Notes under the pieces: generated by a model | The model's database searches: none | Told to the model about the DNA's origin: nothing | Seen by the model: only the letters and a program-made list of their open reading frames with translations | Translations under genes and position numbers: made by a program | Shown: in pieces, positions 45,051-55,436 of the stretch | How positions within the stretch are numbered: position 1 is the first letter of the stretch | Layout: the number at the start of each line of letters is the position of its first letter | From: Craterostigma plantagineum | Taxonomy: Eukaryota > Streptophyta > Magnoliopsida > Lamiales > Linderniaceae | DNA: 64,000 nucleotides | Assembly (NCBI GenBank): GCA_027422505.1 | Contig: JAPQWV010000051.1 | Coordinates: forward strand, 186,001 to 250,000 | Reading direction: 5' to 3'

Positions 45051-45305
45051 AACTAACATAAATTAGCGACATAGCTTACATTTTGCCTACAATCAATGCC
45101 AACTATTCACGCCCATAAAAATCTAAACACCACACGTCCCCAAACAAACCTTCCCTTCATATGCCCAAGAAAAATTCATCACAACGACTTTATGTGAAGA
45201 ACGCCAAAAAGAGGTAGTCAGAAAAACTCAAACGTCGATCGAGCCAAGAATAAATTAAATTCCCACAAACAAACAAAAAAAAAGTCGGAAATTTAATTTG
45301 AACCA

Positions 45306-45839
45306 ATGGCTCGAACAACAACAAACCCTAATACTAACTATCTCTTCCTATCCTCCGCCGCAGCACTAACCCTCCTCCTCCTCTCCGGCGCAGCCCACGC
45401 CGGCCCATCTCCGCCCACCAACAAGTTCTGCAAAACCGCCACCTACAAGCCACTATGCACGCACATGGTCGGCGGCGCTCGGAACCTCCACGACGCCGCC
45501 GTGAACGCCATGCAGTCGACCCTCGCGGTGGCCAAGCAGCTCCAAGCCACGGTGGAGAAGGTTCGGCCGGCCATGGCTCACCTAAAGGCTGAAACGCGCG
45601 AGTCTATCATCTCCACTTGCGTGGAGGACTTTGAGCGGAACGTCGACGACATTCAGGTGAGCATCGATGCTTTGAACCAAGGCGATGTTGGGAGCCTTAG
45701 GGCGCATTTGAGTGCTGTTTTTGGGACTGAGTGCGCCGACTCCATGGCTGAGTTTGGGGCTGAGTTTCCTCTTACCAAGATGTCGAATGTCTTGTCGAGG
45801 CACGTTGATAATTGCTTGGCTGTTATCGATCAGAATTGA
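45306..45839 (+). CDS. Pectin methylesterase/invertase inhibitor family protein (PMEI-1)
   Basis: A single-exon gene of 177 codons. An N-terminal signal peptide (LLLLSGAAHA, residues about 20-32) directs it to the apoplast. The mature protein has the PMEI four-helix pattern with conserved cysteines: FCKTATYKPLC near the N-terminus (first disulfide), STCVEDF and TECADSM (second), plus a C-terminal NCLAVI. Length matches the family's usual 150-200 residues. Members bind pectin methylesterase or acid invertase and block activity in the cell wall or vacuole; which target is used cannot be read from sequence. It is more GC-rich than the PMEI copies downstream and is a distant paralogue. It looks intact; the start is the only ATG ahead of the signal peptide. 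Confidence 0.92.
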   Translation: MARTTTNPNTNYLFLSSAAALTLLLLSGAAHAGPSPPTNKFCKTATYKPLCTHMVGGARNLHDAAVNAMQSTLAVAKQLQATVEKVRPAMAHLKAETRESIISTCVEDFERNVDDIQVSIDALNQGDVGSLRAHLSAVFGTECADSMAEFGAEFPLTKMSNVLSRHVDNCLAVIDQN

Positions 45840-46346
45840 GAAGGAAGTATATGTCTATTATATTAATATATGTATGTGTTTATATATTTATATGTATATG
45901 AGCATTCATGTTGCCTCGTGTAATTCGAAAGCGAGAGCAAATTTATAAAGTGTTCAGAAAGGAAATTATGCTTGATGATATTTCTTGAAGTGGTATTCTT
46001 TTTATGAGTAATTGACGTCTGATCTGAGTTTTTGATGTGTTGGTATTGAGCGATGAGAGGAGAAGAATACTGTTATTAATATACATATAACGTTATTATG
46101 TATTGTGGTTTCTCTAGTACAAATGTAGAATGCTTATTTTTTTAGATGTTCCCTTTTGAGTGTTTTCGTAGGCGGTAATAATCCATATTCTTTTATAAAT
46201 AGCTTTGTACTACCAATCGATTGTTTTCTACACTAACTACTATAAAAAAAATTATTAAAACACGTAAGTTAAAAATCTTAATAACTACCTCATTTTATAC
46301 TTACTTAAAATCATAAATTAATAATTACTTCTATATTATTATGCTG
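45840..46346. other. PMEI-1 3' flank
   Basis: AT-rich 3' region. A diverged copy lies at 47827-48170, and a more distant one at about 54240-54545 (shared 'aagagaagaa', 'gtttctct', 'ggcggtaat'), showing segmental duplication of this interval. Confidence 0.6.
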
Positions 46347-46360
46347 AAAAATGTATTACA

Positions 46361-46548
46361 ATTTTTTTTTTTCGGATACCCGACCGGTTCCGGGTTGCCA
46401 CGACTAATCCGGTTCGCCCCGCGTCGCGTACCTGGTAACGGCATGTGAGGCTCCCAAAGGGGGTTGCTGCATACACAAGGATTCGAACCCGAGACCTTGC
46501 TTAAGCGAGATACCAAGCCGCTTACCACTTGGACCAACCTTCGTTGGT
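46361..46548 (-). mobile_element. tRNA-derived SINE with 13-bp TSD
   Basis: On the minus strand the body starts with a tRNA-like head: box A tggtccaagtgg (complement of 46525-46536) and box B ggttcgaatcc (complement of 46479-46489). It ends 'ggatacccgaaaaaaaaaa', an A-rich tail. AAAATGTATTACA flanks both sides (46348-46360 and 46549-46561). It is transcribable by RNA polymerase III, needs LINE machinery to move, and sits in the PMEI intergenic region. Confidence 0.85.
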
Positions 46549-46950
46549 AAAATGTATTACATTTTGAATTGCAGTGTATTGGGGCGAACACAGTGGAAAG
46601 TTAATTGGTTTTGCTTATTATGGGACAGACCAAGAAATGGTCTAATGAAGTATAGGATTTTTGTTGGATAGAAAAATCATTAAATATTACAACCTTGTAT
46701 AAGATTACGTGAAATTTTCTATAATCATCGTAAGGACACTGCAATATTTAACTTGAGGCAATATATACCAAATCCTATTAAAATCTAGAAGATCACCACC
46801 ACATAACTTTATTATCGCATACTTACATGCCTCCATAAATAGTACATCGCAACACAAAACCACACAATCACCTAACATTATCATCATCGCAAAAACTCTA
46901 AAAAAACCATCTTTTTTCCCCCTCTCCCTCTCCCAAAAAAAATAAAGAAG

Positions 46951-47465
46951 ATGGTTCAAAACCCTAACGTTATGATCTCCATCGCCGTCGCCCTATTCAT
47001 CGTACTATTTTCCCCAAGCGCAAACGCCCTAACCCCAATTTGCAAGCCTGCATTAGACAAAGACCGTTGCTCGAAAATGACCAAAGACGCCCCTACATGG
47101 CCCGAGGCAATGACCAACGCAATCAACTACGCTCTAAACGCGGTTAAGGCGGGAAAACCCGTCGTGGATGGCATTAGGGGTAAGCTTCCTCCGAATCTGA
47201 AGCCACACGAGGATGAGATCGTAGAGTTTTGCAGTGGTAATTACCAAGACACTATAAATTACCTCAGCAGTGCCCTGGCATACGTTGCGAGAGATCCACT
47301 GGCTCTTCGCTCATCGCCGCCGTAGAATACTCAAGGTTTTTGAATTGTATTGGCATTATTCGTCGGTACGGTTCCGTGCCTCCCTTCTTGGCGAAATACA
47401 ATGACGAGATCGAAAAGAACGTTAATGTATTGGATTCGCTCGTTACGGCTAGGCCTAGGGCTTGA
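46951..47465 (+). pseudogene. PMEI-2, frameshifted near the 3' end
   Basis: A close paralogue of PMEI-4 (55437). It has a signal peptide (MISIAVALFIVLF...ANA), the N-terminal cysteine pair (ICKPALDKDRC) and a third cysteine (EFCSGNYQD). At about 47295 a C is missing from a short C-run compared with the sibling copies, so the frame ends early at 47323-47325 (124 codons). The rest, including the fourth cysteine and a SVPPF-type segment, is readable in another frame to a TGA at 47463-47465. Either a recent loss or a sequencing error; if the latter, the protein is about 171 residues and probably functional. Confidence 0.8.
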
Positions 47466-47559
47466 GAGATTTTATGATTTACGAACTAGTAATCGTTATA
47501 TGTGTTTTCGTGAGGAATGATTGAAGTCTGCTGGAAATAAATTATATAAAAAAAAAAAT

Positions 47560-47826
47560 TAAAAATTGACTCGTTATCTTCCTTTAAGGGCAATCTTTTA
47601 GGTGGAATGATTTTTAACATGGTATCAGAGATCAGGGACTAAAGAGAGGTCTCAGATATGAATCCTCATCCATTTAGTAAAATTAGATATCTAAGATAAA
47701 TAAAAAATAAGTCCGCCTAAATTTGAGGGCGTGTTGGAAATAAACTATACAAAAATTGGTTCCTTAAGTATTAAAATCTTATATGTGAAAGTGGTCATTC
47801 AAGAAATTTCTACTTTCTAGAAAGAA
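47560..47826. repeat. Dispersed repeat Q, copy 1
   Basis: Follows PMEI-2 and contains a 'catggtatcagag' motif, '...gagggcgtgttggaaataaa' and flanking 'gaaataaattatat' ends. A diverged copy follows PMEI-4 (56000-56290). The tggtatcagag motif suggests an old LTR-element scrap. Confidence 0.5.
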
Positions 47827-47870
47827 GCTTCTAATTGCTTGGCTGTTATCGATCAGAATTGAGAAGGAAC
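47827..47870 (+). pseudogene. Duplicated last codons of PMEI-1
   Basis: The stretch 'ttgcttggctgttatcgatc'...'gaattgagaagga' repeats 45812-45845, i.e. the PMEI-1 stop region. It marks the left edge of a duplicated segment that includes the intergenic region and a PMEI-2-like copy. Confidence 0.75.
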
Positions 47871-48534
47871 ACGTCTATTATATCTATGTGTGTGTGTGCT
47901 TGTGTGTTTATAAAGGGAATGTCTTATTGATTATTCTTGAAGTACATGTTATTGATTTCTTACAGTGTTTTCTTTTTTATATAATTTATCCTCGTCTGAG
48001 TTTTGTTGTTGACATCGTTGTCATAAGAGAAGAAGATATATACATAAATACTATATTGATATACCGTTTATTATTGTGGTCTCTACGATATTATTGTAGA
48101 ATGATTTTAGATTTTTCCTCTTGACTCTTTCGTAGGAGGTAATAATACAGTTTGAATTGCGTGTATTGGGGCAGACTCGATCATAGTCGATATCTGTGGA
48201 ATTTGCTTGTGGTATATAATAGGCCAAGAAATGATGAGATGGTGTAATGAAGTATAGGGTTTCGTTGGATAGAGTAACTAAATATTACAACCTTGTAGAA
48301 GATTGTTATAATCGTAGGATTGCAACAATATTTATTTGGTCAATATACTTGTACGTCCTATTAAAAACTAGAAGATCGCCATAGTAATAACCGTATAAGG
48401 AAAAAGGATATTACTATTAAGTCTTCTCCAAAACATGCCTACATAAAACCCCCCACATATAACACTCACCTCCTTAAACATTATCATTTCAAAATCCTAA
48501 AAAACCATCTTTTTTATCCTATCTAAAAAAAAAG
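47871..48534. other. Duplicated PMEI intergenic region
   Basis: Diverged copy of 45846-46950 without the SINE: shared 'tgaattgc-gtgtattggggc' and 'aaatattacaaccttgta'. The SINE therefore inserted into the other copy after duplication, or was never copied. Likely contains the PMEI-3 promoter. Confidence 0.6.
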
Positions 48535-48899
48535 GAGTTCAAAACCCCTAATATTGCAATTTCCATCGTTGTCGCCCTATTCATCGTACTATTTTTGCTC
48601 AACGCAAACGCCCTAACCCCAATTTGCAAGCATGCAATGGACAAAGACCGTTGCTCGAAAATGGCCAAAGATGCCCCTACATGGCCCGGGGCAATGACCA
48701 ACGCAATCAACTATGCTCCAAACGTTGTCAAGGCGGGAAAACCCATCGTCAATGGCATTAGGGGTGAGATTCCTCCAAATCTCAAGCCACATGAGGATGA
48801 GATCGTAATTTTTTGCAGCGCTAATTACCAAGACGCTATAAGTTACCTCAACAGTGCGACTTACGTTGCAAAAGATCCCACTGGCTCTTCGCTCATCAC
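48535..48899 (+). pseudogene. PMEI-3, truncated by a hAT-like insertion
   Basis: Close to PMEI-2 and PMEI-4 (CKHAMDKDRCSKMAKDAPTWPGAM, then ICSANYQD-like). The start codon is lost (the equivalent reads aggagttc) and the signal-peptide frame is shifted. The coding homology ends abruptly at 48899, where TAAGGGTGGGCATT begins the hAT-like fragment. The C-terminal third, with the fourth cysteine, is absent downstream. Dead gene. Confidence 0.82.
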
Positions 48900-49065
48900 T
48901 AAGGGTGGGCATTCGGATTCGGGTTTAGGGTACCCGACCTGATCGGGTTTTTCCCTGATGGGATGACAAATTGGGTTATAAGTCGGGTATCGGGTGATCA
49001 TATATCTCGGGTCGGGTAGCGGGTAGCAATATGCTACCCGATCTGGTACCCGATTGTAAAAAAAA
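48900..49065. mobile_element. Fragment of the hAT-like family found in Copia-1
   Basis: Starts TAAGGGTGGGCATTCGG and is packed with cgggtacccga and gggtagcaa-type motifs as at 12664-13660. The opposite end and TSD were not found, so it is partial or has been rearranged. Confidence 0.65.
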
Positions 49066-49710
49066 ACCCTTATAGTCGTTGGGCTTGGCCCAACTGATAA
49101 AGGAAAAAAAAACTAAACCCAAATGTAATTTGTTGTACTAAGGAAGCCCATATGATAACCATATGATAGCCGTTGGGCCTAGCTTTGTATTGTATGTCTT
49201 TCTATAGAATTTGTCTATTCACGTGAAGGCAGCGGTGTGGGACAATAGAATCAATAACACACACTAGTATATTTAGCACATCCTACATATGTGCAAATAT
49301 ATAAGCCATTTTGTTATGCTATTAATTAAGTTATTTCAAAAATAAACTTTTAAATTAAAGGATTAAATTGTAATAAATCAAAATAATAACGGGAAAATTG
49401 CAAAAAACTAACTATTTTAGAGACCAAATAGCATTTTATACTAACTCCTCACCAATAATATAATAAATAGAATAGATAATAAACTATAAGTCATAATGAT
49501 GATTATTGGTCTTATGGAAACTATCCCACTAGCAATACCTAGCAATAATAAAGACGATTAACATAAACTAGAACGTGGGCACCCCGATGTGGGTGCGAGC
49601 AATATATTGTATTATTTATTTTTCATCTTGTTTTCTTGAGACAGCTTAGAAGTTAGAACGTGGGTTAAACTGTATACGATAGTTTCATGATATGATGAGA
49701 TGTCTTAATT
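49066..49710. other. Gene-free stretch
   Basis: AT-rich, without recognisable genes or repeats. Confidence 0.45.
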
Positions 49711-50095
49711 AAAAAAATAACTACCCAGCTTTCCCAAGCCGACCGACGCGACGTTGGCTCCATACCGGAAACTAGCTTGAAGCGGTCTTTCCTTCTTTGT
49801 AGATTTTAGGTCAAGGCGGCTACAATCGGGATCGGGTGTCCCTGGTGGATGGTATTCTACCCTCCCCCTTGGACCCCCTCCCCTTGTTTCACCGCTTCGC
49901 TATGCATCTCTTTCAGAGATGTTAAGCCGCTCCTTCTCTCTCTATGCGCTTGATCCACCCCTCTTAGCATACCCCATCCCTCCCGCTTTTTGGGCTCACG
50001 GGCTGGGGTTGGTTTGAGGGGTGTCTCTGCTCTTAGCTGCTAGCCCGGTTCGCGGTATCCACCCGGACACCGCTCTTGAAATTTTGGTGTAATTG
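49711..50095. other. GC-richer segment of unknown origin
   Basis: Base composition changes sharply from the AT-rich flanks. It contains runs such as 'ccctcccccttggaccccct' and 'ttcgctatgcatctctttca' and no open frame with family features. Organelle-derived DNA or an old retroelement are both possible. Confidence 0.3.
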
Positions 50096-51094
50096 ATACA
50101 CCAAATTAGATCAAATTAGGCAGCTTTTAATTGGTCCTGACAATTAATAAAAGAGTATAGATTAATTATTTATACTACTTAACATGATCGATATCAATTC
50201 ACTAATTCATATCGATATAACGTTGCCATATTCTTTTAAATCTAAATTGTTAAAATATAAAACATATCTATCGTTTTTATTTAATAAAGAGATTGTTGCA
50301 TGTAGTGTATCTAAAATATTAAATTGAGATAAGAAAAATAGATAATCTAAAACTAGAAAACAAAAGGATAATCATATTCAACATCATCATCAAAACATTA
50401 TTTTTATATCAGTGTTATCGTTGGCATTGTCATTGTTTATTTAGAATGCTTGATAAATTTGATATACCTTTAGTAGAATGTTGAATTAAAAAAGAATTTA
50501 ATTAAAAAAGATTTACAATCAAATGTAGTTTTATTCTCCATGCGCCACGTGTCCTTTTTTATTATATTAAACAAATAAAAAATAAAAAATAAAAATACTA
50601 CTTCATATTGGTGAACCATGACCATGCCTGTATTATTGGCTTTTACATAGACTTATTTTTACTTATCATATTTACAAAATATATGAACCACTTAATGCAT
50701 GGGATAAAATGACACCTTTTTTCGTTAGGATAACAATGTTGAATAGTAATATATAAGGTCTTTCCTAACAGTCTTTTTTCCAAGGTATGGCCAAATCGTC
50801 TTTGTCCAACGTGGAAGAGTACTACCACCGATCCCTCCAATCCCAACATTGCCAATGAAGTTACGGAGTTTTTACACCACCATCACTTGCTAGATTCAAG
50901 AACTAGGATCACTGAGATGGTGTTCGCTATGGGACATTTATGTTATAAATCCATGGATTTGATGTTTCATTATGTGAACTACAAACCCTACAGGCCATGT
51001 CCCCATGATTAAAGTATTGCTCAGAAGCTGACGGATGCGAGGCCTTGCTCACAAGGAGATGCTTTGATGAGGGAATCACAGATCTTTTGGAATC
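50096..51094. other. No confident gene; possible exon scrap
   Basis: AT-rich to about 50770, with a stretch (50518-50560) shared with 36235-36275. From about 50775 to 51090 composition is more exon-like, but I could not assign a family or a frame. Confidence 0.3.
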
Positions 51095-51099
51095 GTTTC

Positions 51100-51550
51100 T
51101 GTTATATATATTTAGTGTAATTGGGACGTAAATTGTATCCGGGTTAGGAGGTGCGGAGTGCACGCTCGGAGAACATTTTATGTCAGAACCCAAAACGAAG
51201 TAGGGGTCGAGGGGGCTGCGCCCCCTTGCAGGGTCCTAGGGTCCCCTCAAAATCCTCTTCATCCGAAAGGGTGTATACCTGAATAGGTGCTTAGCTTCAA
51301 AAGGTAATATCTGTTCTCAAACAGACACTATCCTTGAAAGGATTATGTCTATTATGAACAGACATAACCGGTAGGAACTTGGGTTATAAATAAAAGCAGA
51401 TATACTCGACACAGAGACATTGAATTCACGAGCGATATCACAGTTTCTCTAGTCTTATCCCGGGACGAAATATTGTCTTTGGAAAGTGAACTCCAAACGG
51501 GAATTCTAGAGAAATATCTGGCCTTTAAATCAGCAATATTTTTACCAACA
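51100..51550 (+). mobile_element. Solo LTR, family S (451 bp) with perfect 5-bp TSD
   Basis: Starts TGTTATATATA and ends ACCAACA, flanked by GTTTC (51095-51099 and 51551-51555). It matches the solo LTR at 3182-3758 in reverse orientation. TATA-like ttataaataaaa at about 51384. It lacks most of the GC-rich palindrome block of the other copy, keeping only gggggctgcgccccc (51210-51224). Confidence 0.87.
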
Positions 51551-51555
51551 GTTTC

Positions 51556-51780
51556 CTACTTCGATATTGAAGAATGTGAACGAAAAGATCATCATGTTGA
51601 TGAAAGCCATTCTTTAACTTAATAAAAAAAAATTGCTTAATTCTCCAGTACATCCATAAGATATTAGTAAGTTCAAGCCGTTTCTTTCCTTCTACAGCTG
51701 CATCGTTATTTCAATATTCATTTATTACATCGTCCCTTTTATTGTATTTTCTTGAATCAGTCAGTTATTAACAATAATCA
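51556..51780. other. Gene-free spacer
   Basis: AT-rich interval between the solo LTR and the TIR element. Nothing recognisable. Confidence 0.4.
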
Positions 51781-51788
51781 AATAATCG

Positions 51789-53156
51789 TGGGGAAAATTA
51801 TAAAAATGGGTCACTAAATATGCCAATTTTCGATTTTGGGTCACTATGTTTGTTAGTTACAAAACTAGGTCACTAAATATGTATATAGTAGCAAAATTGG
51901 ATCACTGGCCTCTTTTTTCTTATTATGTACATATTTAGTAACCCAAATTTGTAACTACATACATACTTAGTGGCCTAGTTTTGTTAATATATACACACGT
52001 AGTGACCTAGTTTTGTAATTAGTGACCCAATTTGGGGTTTTAAATAAAATAGGGCGTTTTAAATTCGAAATTAATAAAATAGGGTCAATCTCGAAAAATT
52101 TAATAAAATCGAGTAAAACGCGGGTAATGAACGCGGCGTTGCATCCAATGGCCGCGATGCCGCGTGTAGTGGCCGCGACAATGACGATGATCATCTCTGT
52201 GTCATCCCAAATAATTAATTCGGACCACACAACCTATACTTTGTCCTTATTAATATAAAATAGAGTTGTTAGAGTTCAATCTTCAATGTGACATGAGACG
52301 CTATTCTTTGTCCTTTATTATTAAATTAATCACATAAAGCCTGCGCAACTATTAGGGAAAACATCTTTTATTTTTCATTTTAAATTGTTATCTCGTAAGC
52401 CTACTCGCTAATTAATGGCATAGGTTAATAGGTTAAGCTTAATTAACGATTATTTATTTACCCGATCTTGATTTGGCACATCTGTCAAGTACCATTGATG
52501 ATGATTTTGTGTGTATTAGAATATAGAAACGAAATATGTTGCTTATCATCTAGCAAAAGATTGAATATGCGTTTTTTTAGGTTCATTGCTGTTGTAAAAA
52601 TAGTAATAAATGTCAATAGATTAAATGTTTCTTTTATCAATTCGATAATGAATATGGAAATTTTCGCAGGGACTGTCGTACTATGATTTGCTGGTGTATC
52701 TATCTATGTACGACTAGTTTAGATTCGTAATACTGGAAAAAAATGTTAAAGAGCACGCATCTATTTACAGAGAGTGAAGTGAAAGCAATGAAATGTGACA
52801 GCATATATATTAAATTTAAACCAAGAATTATGAGTGACACCACTGACATGTCGTTATCGGGAGGAACCAACAGTTTGTGGCCCGAATTGATTTGATCATT
52901 TCGTCGCGGCCATTACATGCGGCGTCGCGGCCATTGGATGCGACGCCGCGTCCATTACCCGCGATTCACTCGATTTTATTAAATTTTTCAAAATTGACCT
53001 TATTTTATTAATTTCGAATTTAAAATACCCTATTTTATTTAAAACCCCCAATTTTATTACTACATACATACTTAGTGACCTAGTTTTGTAACTAGCAAAC
53101 ATAGTGACCCAAAATAAAAAATGGTATACTTAGTGACCCATTTTTATAATTTTGCC
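51789..53156. mobile_element. 1.37-kb element with long terminal inverted repeats
   Basis: The left ~390 bp (51789-52180) and right ~265 bp (52893-53156) are inverted copies, with deletions, of one sequence (gcaaaattataaaaatgggt at the ends). AATAATCG lies on both sides (51781-51788 and 53157-53164). The inner parts of both arms carry a gcggccattggatgcgac-type GC-rich block. The unique middle (52230-52890) shows no transposase. An 8-9 bp TSD and long inverted repeats fit a Mutator-like non-autonomous element; hAT is less likely. Confidence 0.72.
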
Positions 53157-53202
53157 AATAATCGTATAACTATATTATTCACCAACAAACGAAAAGATTT
53201 GT

Positions 53203-53255
53203 GCGGCTGACATCATTATCGTAGGCGCAGCCCTCGCTCATACTCTTGGACATGT
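53203..53255 (+). pseudogene. Squalene epoxidase-like exon relic
   Basis: One frame reads DIIIVGA-ALAHTLG, close to the FAD-binding GxGxxG motif of plant squalene monooxygenase (VIIVGAGVAGAALAHTLG) with the GVAG part missing. Nothing else of the enzyme is recognisable nearby. It is a short, non-functional remnant; the match rests on about 17 residues. Confidence 0.4.
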
Positions 53256-54200
53256 TACATGCTTTGTGAATTTTCGTCTTTGTATAAAAATCTTTTTATC
53301 TTTTATATTATTGATGTTGTCCCTGCCCTTTCCTGATTTATGAGAAATTGGTTTACTATTTTCCTTAAGAGTAAAGAAGGATTTCCTATTTGATTGATAC
53401 TTAAGATGTGATTCTTAAAAAGTTGGTATAACCGTCTGTTATGTTCTCATTCCATCTAAGATCAATACTACTCTCATTCTATATAGAATTTTTTAGTAAT
53501 TATTGTTTGATGAAGTTTTGTAAGATCAAGAAGAAAAGAACAAGATATGTTCTTTCGATGGCCAGTTGGTCTCTTTATATCCTCATAACTACGCTTTTTT
53601 CATGTGATTGATTCTCATGTGGTCGAATCTTTCGTTGCACAGCCGAATAACATCAAGAAATTGTCGCTCTTACTTTTTCTTCTTACATGTTCATGTAATC
53701 GCAGAAGCAGAGGTTGTTTTGGACACTCTCTTCTTCTAACCTCACCTGAAATTTCATTTCTCGTAACCGATTTTGAACTCTAAGATTGTCGTCGAGTTCG
53801 TGTCATCAATGATATTTAATCGAGGCTGAATGAAAGAATAGTCGGATAGCTGTTGCAGCCGAGTTTTTCTGATTAGTTTTGGATTGGAAGGTAAAAACTT
53901 TCATTCTGTTGATTTTAGCTGAGCTATCGTTTGTGATGACATCCAAAGTCCGAGAACTCAAAAGCTATCAAGGGCCGCGTTTTCGATATTGAGTATAATG
54001 TCTGTGATTTCAATAGAAGAACGGATGATCCTTTGTTCTTGATTATTCTCAATTTATGTACAATTGTCATAGCATGTGTCCATCCAATCGTGTTCATAAG
54101 ATATATTTTTCATAATTTATCGTTAGGAGGATAGTTATCGAATTTGCAGGTCAAATTCTTTTTTTTTTTATGTAGTTCTCTTATTAATTTACTAAAGATG
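53256..54200. other. Gene-free stretch
   Basis: AT-rich with scattered exon-like composition around 53690-53960. No family recognised. Confidence 0.4.
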
Positions 54201-54204
54201 GTTA

Positions 54205-54235
54205 ATGTCTGTCACCCGTGCATCGCACGGGCAAA
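54205..54235 (+). mobile_element. Helitron-like 3' terminal hairpin
   Basis: cacccgtgcatcgcacgggc followed by aaaaaacttg: a short perfect hairpin then a CTTG-type end. The body of the element is not delimited. Confidence 0.4.
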
Positions 54236-54239
54236 AAAC

Positions 54240-54550
54240 TTGTAATAAAGATGTGTGTGAGCATGAATGTGTCTTGTGTAATACTAAAAATAAAGGAAAT
54301 TAAACTTGGGAATGTCTTATTGATTAATTTCTTGAAGTATTGTTGATTTCTTGAAATGTTCTTTTTTATGATTAATATTGACGTATGAGTTTTTGCTGTG
54401 TACTGTGACAAGAGAAGAACACTATGTTATATACTTATAGGTTTTATAATGTATTTTTGTTTCTCTCATATTAATGTACACTGTGTTCTTATATATTTTG
54501 AGTATTTCATTGGCGGTAATATGAATTGCGCGCGTGTAGTGGGGCATAGT
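54240..54550. other. Duplicated PMEI intergenic region, third copy
   Basis: Resembles 45895-46190 and 47920-48150 (cttgaa-gt-tt-ttga, 'aagagaagaacact', 'ggcggtaat'). It continues beyond the hAT-like insertion at 54946-55010 ('ggccaagaaaattgatgag'). Confidence 0.6.
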
Positions 54551-54945
54551 AGTAATGTCAATGGGCCGGGCCGGGCTGGGCTGGCACGCCGCCTGCCAAA
54601 GCCCGCCATGTAGCGGACCTAACAAATGGAACCCAGCCCGCCCCGCGGCAGGCAGCGGGCCTGGAGGGTCTGGTCCGCCTGCTTAGAAATATTTTATTTT
54701 TTATTTTATACTTTAATTTATTATATATTTTTTAGTTAATTAAGGTCTATTAATAGATTATGGATAACCAACATATAATTATATATTTATTAATATATAT
54801 AGTTAATTATGGTCTAATTAATGAATCATTTAATATATATTATATATAATTAATAAAATTGGTGGGCCAGCCCGGCCAGCCCTTTTGGAGGGGCAGGGCG
54901 GGCCGACACGCGGGGCACAGGCCAAATTGACGGTTCTAGGGCAAA
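54551..54945. mobile_element. hAT-like element, ggccgggc type
   Basis: A 395-bp insert flanked by GCATAGT (54544-54550 and 54946-54952). Ends agtaatgtcaatgggcc and ggttctagggcaaa, with sub-terminal gggccgggccgggc motifs around an AT-rich centre. No transposase. It splits the third copy of the PMEI intergenic region. Confidence 0.65.
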
Positions 54946-54952
54946 GCATAGT

Positions 54953-55436
54953 CGCTGTGGACTTTGCTTATACGATATAGGCCAAGAAAATTGATGAGAT
55001 GGTTTTCAATTTTTTTGGAATTTTTTTTCCATTTTAATGTTAATTTATATTTTAAGTCTGGTAAATTTCATGTCGACACGTGACAAATTTTCATCCAAAT
55101 TGACAGCCGTCTAACGACATATCAATTTGGTTCAAAATCGACAACATCTGGGACTAAATTAGTTCACGCGAAACATCGAGGACTAAATTGGTTAATATGG
55201 TGAACATTGAGAACCATTTTTTATTTTCTCCCCAAACTTAGTTATAATTGTTGGATTGCAATAATATTTATTTGGTCAATATACATTGCATATTATTAAA
55301 AACTTGAAGATATTAGTACTTCATCTTGATACTTACATATCCCTCCATAAAACCCCCACACCCAACACTCATCCCCTTAACATTATCATTACAGAAAATC
55401 CTAAACCGCCTATTTTTCCCTCTCTCTCACAAAAAG
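54953..55436 (+). promoter_or_regulatory. PMEI-4 upstream region with repeat scrap
   Basis: Continues the duplicated PMEI flank. The part at 55015-55235 carries 'gggactaaatt' and 'gaggactaaattgg' motifs typical of a dispersed plant repeat and has no match near the other PMEI copies. The last 120 bp (ccataaaacccccacac..., cattatcatt) match the PMEI-2 and PMEI-3 leaders. Confidence 0.5.

Noticed and set aside
46470..46548. Genuine tRNA gene on the minus strand
   Set aside because: Boxes A and B are present but the body extends into a SINE with A-tail and TSD; no mature tRNA cloverleaf.
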